Shown: positions 6,250-10,220 of the stretch, one piece after another
How the letters are laid out: every line of letters starts with the position of its first letter
Numbering within the stretch: position 1 is the stretch's first letter
Source: Oehlia diaphana
Taxonomy: Eukaryota; Glomeromycota; Glomeromycetes; Glomerales; Glomeraceae
Assembly (NCBI GenBank): GCA_003833135.1
Contig: QZLH01000723.1
Location: 54,716-64,935 of the forward strand
Direction: 5' to 3'
Length of the DNA: 10,220 nucleotides
Translations under genes and position numbers: made by a program
The notes under the pieces: model-generated
What the model was told of the DNA's origin: nothing
What the model saw: the letters and a program-made list of their open reading frames with translations, nothing else
Databases searched by the model: none

Positions 6250-7621
6250 CTTCATCATTCATATTTTCTTCAAAATAGGAATTAGTAATAGACGAATTAC
6301 TAGGATTTGGTAATTTGCCAAATAAAAATTCTTGGCTTATATATTCAATATTAGAATTCTTTCCATATGTAGTTGGAATCTCTGGTAGTTCTTTATTATC
6401 TTCTTTAAATATAGCTTCAACTTTACTTCCTTTATAACTAAACATTTCACCATTAATAGAATGATACCAAAATATTAATATTTTACTTAATTCATCTGCT
6501 TTTGGTCTTTGTTTAGGATTAGAATTCATACATCTATAAGCTAGATTCTTATAAATTTCAGGAGTTCCTTTTTCAAATTCTGGTCTGAGTCCATTACATA
6601 TATCTAATGCCAAATTCGAATCGTATTCTCTATCATAAAAAGGTGGTTTTCCAGATGATAATTCGGCCATAATTATACCAAAACTATAAATATCTGAAGA
6701 TGGTGTGTATGGTTCTCCATGTAAAACTTCAGGGGCAATATATGGTAATACACCATATATTTTATTATCTGATTTTTGTTTATTTGCTGGTCCATTTAAT
6801 TCAAAATCTGAAATACAAGTATTAAAACACTCAAAATGATTATCATAACGGAATAAAATATTTCCGCTATGAAGATTTTTGTGGGAATATCCTAATTCGT
6901 GTAAGTTATTAAGCCCTAAAATTAAATGACCTAAAATTCTAATTTTATCATCCCAAATAATCATAAATTCATTTAAAAAAATACTTCTCAGATTTCCCTC
7001 ACTTGCAAATTCAATAATCATCATAAATTCTTTAGTTACTGGATCTTTAGTCATTCCATAAAATCCCAAAGAATAATTTTCTTCTAAATAAACATTCCAA
7101 TGTATTTTAAGCTATAAAAATTTTAAGTAAATTAAAGAAAAATCATTAAATTTTAAAATAATAAAAAAAAAAAATAAACATACCTCATTTAAATATTCAA
7201 TTGACAATTCATGTGAACCATTCAATCTTTTCAAAGCAACTTTAATTGGCTTAGGATCTAATTTTTTCCAATTTCCATATTCATATTTATAATCTGCCTT
7301 ACCATCTATCCATGTTGCAGAATAAACTTTGGAAAATCCGCCTTCGCCAATTTGTTCTACATTTATAAACCTATCAAATGGTACCCATTCAAGCCATGTT
7401 CCATATTTTCTTGAGTACATCGTGTCTTTAATGAATTTATCAATATCAGGATTTTCGCTTGTCCATCCTTCAATTATTTTGTATGGGTCACATTTTTTAC
7501 ACCATAATTCTTCAATAAAAGGTTGATTACAGTAAGAACAATTTTTATGGTTGGAGTCTATGTCTGAGACATTAAATTTTGACTCTATTGGAACCTGAGT
7601 TTTATTATTTAATATGCTCAT
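6250..7621 (-). CDS. Kinase unit A: frame-intact, predicted pseudokinase (exons 1-2)
   Basis: Exon 1 (7621-7184, 146 codons) starts at the only credible ATG of the locus. Residues 28-44 form the ribbon (C28, C31, C41, C44). The N-lobe follows: glycine loop GEGGFSKVY (92-100) and VALK with Lys131. Exon 2 (7111-6250) begins LKIHWNVY and holds the C-lobe. The HRD position reads H223-K224-N225, so the catalytic Asp is Asn. The DFG position reads D248-F249-E250. APE (272-274) and the YSFGIIMAELSSG helix are present. The closest known group is the expanded Rhizophagus TKL/SMK-like kinases. Loss of the catalytic Asp predicts very low or no phosphotransfer, while ATP and Mg binding may persist. A scaffold or regulatory role is inference. 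Confidence 0.8.
7112..7183 (-). other. Intron 1 (unit A internal, phase 0)
   Basis: The donor is GAG|GTATGT and the acceptor TTATAG|CTTAAA, 72 nt. It separates the LNE end of exon 1 from LKIHW, the position used by all three units. Confidence 0.8.
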
Positions 7622-7653
7622 TTTTTTTTAAATGAATTTATTTTTACGGGTAG

Positions 7654-7683
7654 TCTGGTACAGTGTAAAAACAGATTACCAGA
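7654..7683. repeat. Hairpin, 7-bp arms, 16-nt loop
   Basis: TCTGGTA (7654-7660) pairs with TACCAGA (7677-7683). It lies about 33 bp upstream of the kinase ATG, so it could affect transcription start or the 5' UTR. Confidence 0.4.
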
Positions 7684-7729
7684 ATTTAAAAAATGATCAT
7701 CGTGATTTACACGGCATTTAGGGCTGAAT

Positions 7730-7749
7730 TTTGTACTCTGCTGTACAAA
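7730..7749. repeat. Hairpin, 7-bp arms, 6-nt loop
   Basis: TTTGTAC and GTACAAA flank TCTGCT. Flanking GAATT and AATTC extend the symmetry imperfectly. Confidence 0.4.
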
Positions 7750-8036
7750 TCAAATTCGGTTATACTAATTTTCGCCCGTAGAATTAGCTCGGATTTCATA
7801 ATAATAACGGCAGAAGACATGCTTTATTGATTTATATAAATTTTTTTCTAGTTGTATAAACAAAGGTAGTAAAGGTAAAATAAAAATCTAGTGATCTGCA
7901 CAATACATTTTTACCGATTTAATATAACTGCGCCTAATAATTAAAAAACGTTACATAATTGATTGACATCAATTGTACGACGATATCTCTAAAAATGGAA
8001 TACAAATTTACTCATTTTGACCTTACAATAAAATGA

Positions 8037-9689
8037 CACGCCCCTATTTTTTTTTCCTTCTTTTCGTTTACAATATGTCATGTTCAAAAATATTTTCAGG
8101 AGATTTACCTGAATTAGTATATGAAATAATCAAAAATTTTCAGAATGATTATTCAACCTTACATTCATGTGTTTTAGTTAATAGATTATGGTGTCGTTTA
8201 GCGATTCCATTATTATGGGAAAATCCATTTTCAATTACTACCGGAAATTATAATTTTATTGAAATTTACTTATATAATTTGAATGATTATTTAAAAACAA
8301 AAATAAATGATTATCAAATTATTAATTATTTATTACCTTCGAATACACTTTTCAATTATCCTAGTTTTATAAGATATTTGAACATATGTAATGTTACTTT
8401 TTCTATTAAGAAGTGGTTAGAAGCTAATGATAAAACTTCAAATTCAATAGATTTGGCACATAAAAAAATTTTAATGTCAGTATCTGAATTTAAAAAATTG
8501 ATTTATATGTCAATAGTCAAATTATTTATTGAAAATGAAGTAAATTTACATACTTTTAAAATTGAGATAAACAACAAACATTTTGATTATTTCATTTATA
8601 ATGACATTTTTAAAATAATTTTACAAAATCCAAATTTCATTCATAATATTAGAAATTTAAACCTTTCTATTGTAAAGGATTATTGTAAAAGTATGTTACT
8701 AATTAAAAATCAAATATCACAAATAATTAATTTACATCAAAATCTTAAATTAATTTTATTTGGTAATAATAACTTAACTTTATATCAATCATTATTATTA
8801 TCAAAAGAATTTAATTGTTCAAATACTTTAAATACAATCATTTTTTATTATGTCAATTTTAATGATATAATTAGTAACTTAGTTAAAGTAATTGAAAATT
8901 TAAATGTTTTAGAATCCGTTCACATCATTTATTGTACTTCTTTAGATAGTTTTATTCAACAAATTATTAACTTAAGTAAACCATTTAAACTAAAATCTTT
9001 ATTTATAAACGGGAATTTTCAAATTGATTTATTACAATCATTATTACAAAATTATGGAAGTTGTTTAGAAAATTTTGGATACGGGAATTTTTTAGAAGAT
9101 ATGTGGCATGGATATGAATATGATCGGCGGTTATTAACATAACAATCATTAGAATTAATTATAAAATACTGCAGAAATATCAAATTTCTTGATTTAAATA
9201 ATATTGAAAGCCAAATTACTTCTCAAGTATTCGGTTTAATTGAAAATATCAAACGAAATCTTAATCATCTTTCAATCAGTGTAGGGAATGGTAATAACGA
9301 GTTAATATTACAAAATTTAGGGCAAATACTTCCTTCTAAACTTGAATATTTAAGTTTGATTCTTCACATTAAAACAAGTGATTTTGAAGTATTCTTAAAA
9401 AATTCTCAAAATACTTTCTTTAAGAAATTGGTAATTAATAATATGGTGGGAGGATTTAATATTTTACCTTATTTAAAAGAACATATTATGAAGAAGAAAA
9501 GAGTCAAATATTTGGCTATTAAGAATACTTTATTTTTAAATATTGGTTTTTATAGGAAAGATTTGTTTGATTTTAAAGATGAAGTGAATGAATTTAAGTT
9601 ACATAATATTAAAGTTCTAAAATATGTTGATTTATCTACTGATATTTATAGATTTGTAAATGAAAATGAAATTGATTAATTATTTAGTT
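8037..9689 (+). repeat. Duplicated F-box block, copy 2
   Basis: Direct repeat of 22-1656. The leader and first 300 codons are nearly identical; the last third is clearly more diverged. The duplicated unit is essentially the transcribed gene. Confidence 0.8.
8075..9679 (+). pseudogene. Second copy of the F-box gene, interrupted by one in-frame TAA
   Basis: Close paralogue of the gene at 60. The F-box region (SKIFSGDL through LWENPF) is identical in protein. The start at 8075 matches the first copy. An upstream in-frame ATG at 8033 would add 14 residues but exists only in this copy, so I do not use it. The frame runs 355 codons to TAA at 9140-9142, then continues in the SAME frame to the family stop at 9677-9679, with no other break: 534 codons would be restored. 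The TAA aligns with a CAA glutamine codon (1092-1094) in copy 1, so one C-to-T change explains it. Just before it is a net insertion of about 33 nt relative to copy 1. Either this is a pseudogene, or it makes a 355-residue protein lacking the last third. AATAAA at 9721-9726 could be a polyadenylation signal. Confidence 0.8.
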
Positions 9690-9900
9690 GTTAGTGGGTT
9701 TAACGTTATATATAACAGATAATAAATTATAAAAATATTATATAAATAAGTAGAGATATAAATAAAAAATCTATAGGTCATTTTAGTGATTAAATGGATA
9801 GTCTGAAATAGTTTCTTTTTTTTATTTATAATTAAAAAAATATTGTTTTATATAATAAAATACGGTAATTAGGAATTATTAAAAATAAGAATCGGAAAAA

Positions 9901-9970
9901 AAGGCGCTGACCATAACGGCGAAATGCCATAGCGTTAATCCGATCACTGATCTAGATTCAAGTCTAAAAA
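9901..9970 (+). repeat. GC-richer tRNA-like patch, possible SINE head
   Basis: A compact patch of about 65 bp with balanced composition in A+T-rich DNA. TGACCATAACGG (9908-9919) resembles a Pol III A box. GATTCAAGTC (9955-9964) resembles a B box (GGTTCRANTC) with two mismatches. The 47-nt spacing is close to that in tRNA genes. I could not fold a proper cloverleaf, so it is not a functional tRNA; a tRNA-derived SINE fragment is possible. Confidence 0.25.
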
Positions 9971-10063
9971 AATAAGATAAACAATAATATACTTAAATAA
10001 CAATAATTTTTTTAAAAAAATAGGTGGAAAAAATTATAAAAAAAAATATAGTATGGATTATAA

Positions 10064-10205
10064 CAGTGTTCGGCATATGACTTGAAATGACCAAATGATT
10101 CAAATGACAAATGATAAATGACATGTCATTTCAATGCTCAAATGACAAATGACCTTGGTCATTTGAATGTAATTTTGGCCAACATTATAATTTTTGCCTA
10201 CACTA
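10064..10205. mobile_element. MITE-like element with AAATGA repeats and palindromes
   Basis: The left end reads AGTGTTCGGCA and the right end, reverse complemented, AGTGTAGGCA, similar short terminal inverted repeats with a one-base indel. Inside are at least six AAATGA words, a 16-bp perfect palindrome (10116-10131, AAATGACATGTCATTT) and a hairpin (10146-10165, CAAATGACC-TT-GGTCATTTG). No transposase is present. Ends are tentative and I see no clear target-site duplication. Confidence 0.4.
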
Positions 10206-10220
10206 CATTCATTATTTTTT

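Larger units (their letters stand above)
3368..7621 (-). pseudogene. Three-unit fused protein kinase gene (zinc ribbon + TKL-like kinase, repeated three times), frameshifted
   Basis: Reconstructed as one seven-exon gene on the minus strand: exons 7621-7184, 7111-6250, 6167-5800, 5735-4902, 4828-4435, 4336-3479 and 3411-3368. All six introns are GT...AG. Introns inside units are phase 0; introns between units and before the last exon are phase 1. Each unit has a CxxC...CxxC ribbon, a linker with GWTSG or similar, a kinase N-lobe, then a C-lobe and a tail (NSSI...SY). Only unit A has a start leader and only unit C a terminal exon and stop, which supports one transcript. Exons 4, 5 and 6 are each one nucleotide short of the phase they need. 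Restoring length would give about 1,266 codons; as written, the frame stops at 5322 after about 693 residues. The deletions may be true pseudogenisation or assembly errors. Exon borders are inferred from motif alignment and phase. Confidence 0.75.
3479..7621 (-). repeat. Three-copy tandem array of kinase units, about 1.38-1.40 kb period
   Basis: C-lobe exons begin at 7111, 5735 and 4336, giving periods of 1,376 and 1,399 nt. Exon order, intron positions and motifs repeat in each unit. The copies are well diverged, so the array is not recent or is not being homogenised. Confidence 0.85.
7622..8074. promoter_or_regulatory. Divergent intergenic region between kinase gene and F-box copy 2
   Basis: About 450 bp separate the kinase start (7621, minus) from the F-box start (8075, plus), so promoters for both are expected here. 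It contains two hairpins, at 7654-7683 and 7730-7749, and is somewhat richer in G+C than the genes. I see no confident TATA box. Confidence 0.5.
9690..10220. other. A+T-rich 3' region with tRNA-like patch and MITE-like cluster
   Basis: No gene seen. Apart from the two elements listed separately (9901-9970 and 10064-10205) it is poly-A/T and low-complexity sequence. Confidence 0.6.

Noticed and set aside
7329..7526. Plus-strand 65-codon frame
   Set aside because: Antisense shadow of kinase exon 1.
7645..7780. Terminal inverted repeats TACGGG...CCCGTA of a transposon upstream of the kinase gene
   Set aside because: Only six bases match and the flanks do not, so chance is as likely.
9103..9152. 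Intron that would remove the TAA in F-box copy 2 (GTGGCA...ATTAG)
   Set aside because: It would be 50 nt long and shift the frame away from the family-like tail, so it does not rescue the protein.
9356..9679. Separate small gene of 107 codons after the F-box nonsense
   Set aside because: It starts at TTG, not ATG, and is simply the in-frame tail of the broken F-box copy.
9901..9975. Functional tRNA gene
   Set aside because: No acceptor, D or T stem of the needed length could be paired; only promoter-like words remain.
1..10220. CRISPR array, prophage or bacterial defence island
   Set aside because: Introns, fungal F-box and TKL kinase families and composition indicate eukaryotic nuclear DNA; no regularly spaced direct repeats were seen.

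Overview
The window looks like nuclear DNA of an arbuscular mycorrhizal fungus, most likely Rhizophagus irregularis or a close relative. Three things point there: very high A+T, an F-box protein opening with the wording typical of that lineage's expanded F-box family (GDLPELVYEIIKNF, then NRLWCRLAIPLLWENPF), and kinases joining a CxxC...CxxC zinc-ribbon-like head to a TKL/SMK-type kinase domain (GWTSG, HSGNI, YGVLPYIAPEVL). The assignment rests on family recognition, not on a search.

Layout. 60-1646 (+): an intact F-box gene of 528 residues. 1647-3367: intergenic, A+T-rich, with inverted repeats, a small GC-rich GGTCC/GGACC island and one possible coding relic. 3368-7621 (-): three head-to-tail kinase units, A, B and C, which I reconstruct as ONE seven-exon gene. 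7622-8074: a divergent intergenic region with hairpins. 8075-9679 (+): a second copy of the F-box gene, broken by one in-frame TAA. 9680-10220: A+T-rich sequence with a tRNA-like GC-rich patch and a MITE-like cluster of AAATGA repeats and palindromes.

Main reconstruction. Each kinase unit has a ribbon plus N-lobe exon, a phase-0 intron and a C-lobe exon. Between units there are only short phase-1 GT...AG introns (about 73-82 nt) that join the tail of one unit to the ribbon of the next. Unit A alone has a proper start leader. Unit C alone has a terminal 44-nt exon with a stop codon. The unit A frame stop and the first ATG of unit B are only 7 nt apart, which rules out ordinary separate genes. 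All exon phases match if three exons (4, 5 and 6) have each lost one nucleotide; the full frame would then be about 1,266 residues. As written, translation ends at about 693 residues in unit B.

Catalytic state. Unit A keeps its frame but has HKN for HRD and DFE for DFG. Unit B has YKV and NFE plus a degenerate glycine loop. Unit C keeps HKD and DFG but is frameshifted between the glycine loop and the VALK lysine. No unit combines an open frame with a complete catalytic set. Two copies of an F-box gene flank the locus, one intact and one broken. The region looks like a birth-and-death neighbourhood of duplicated signalling and F-box genes.
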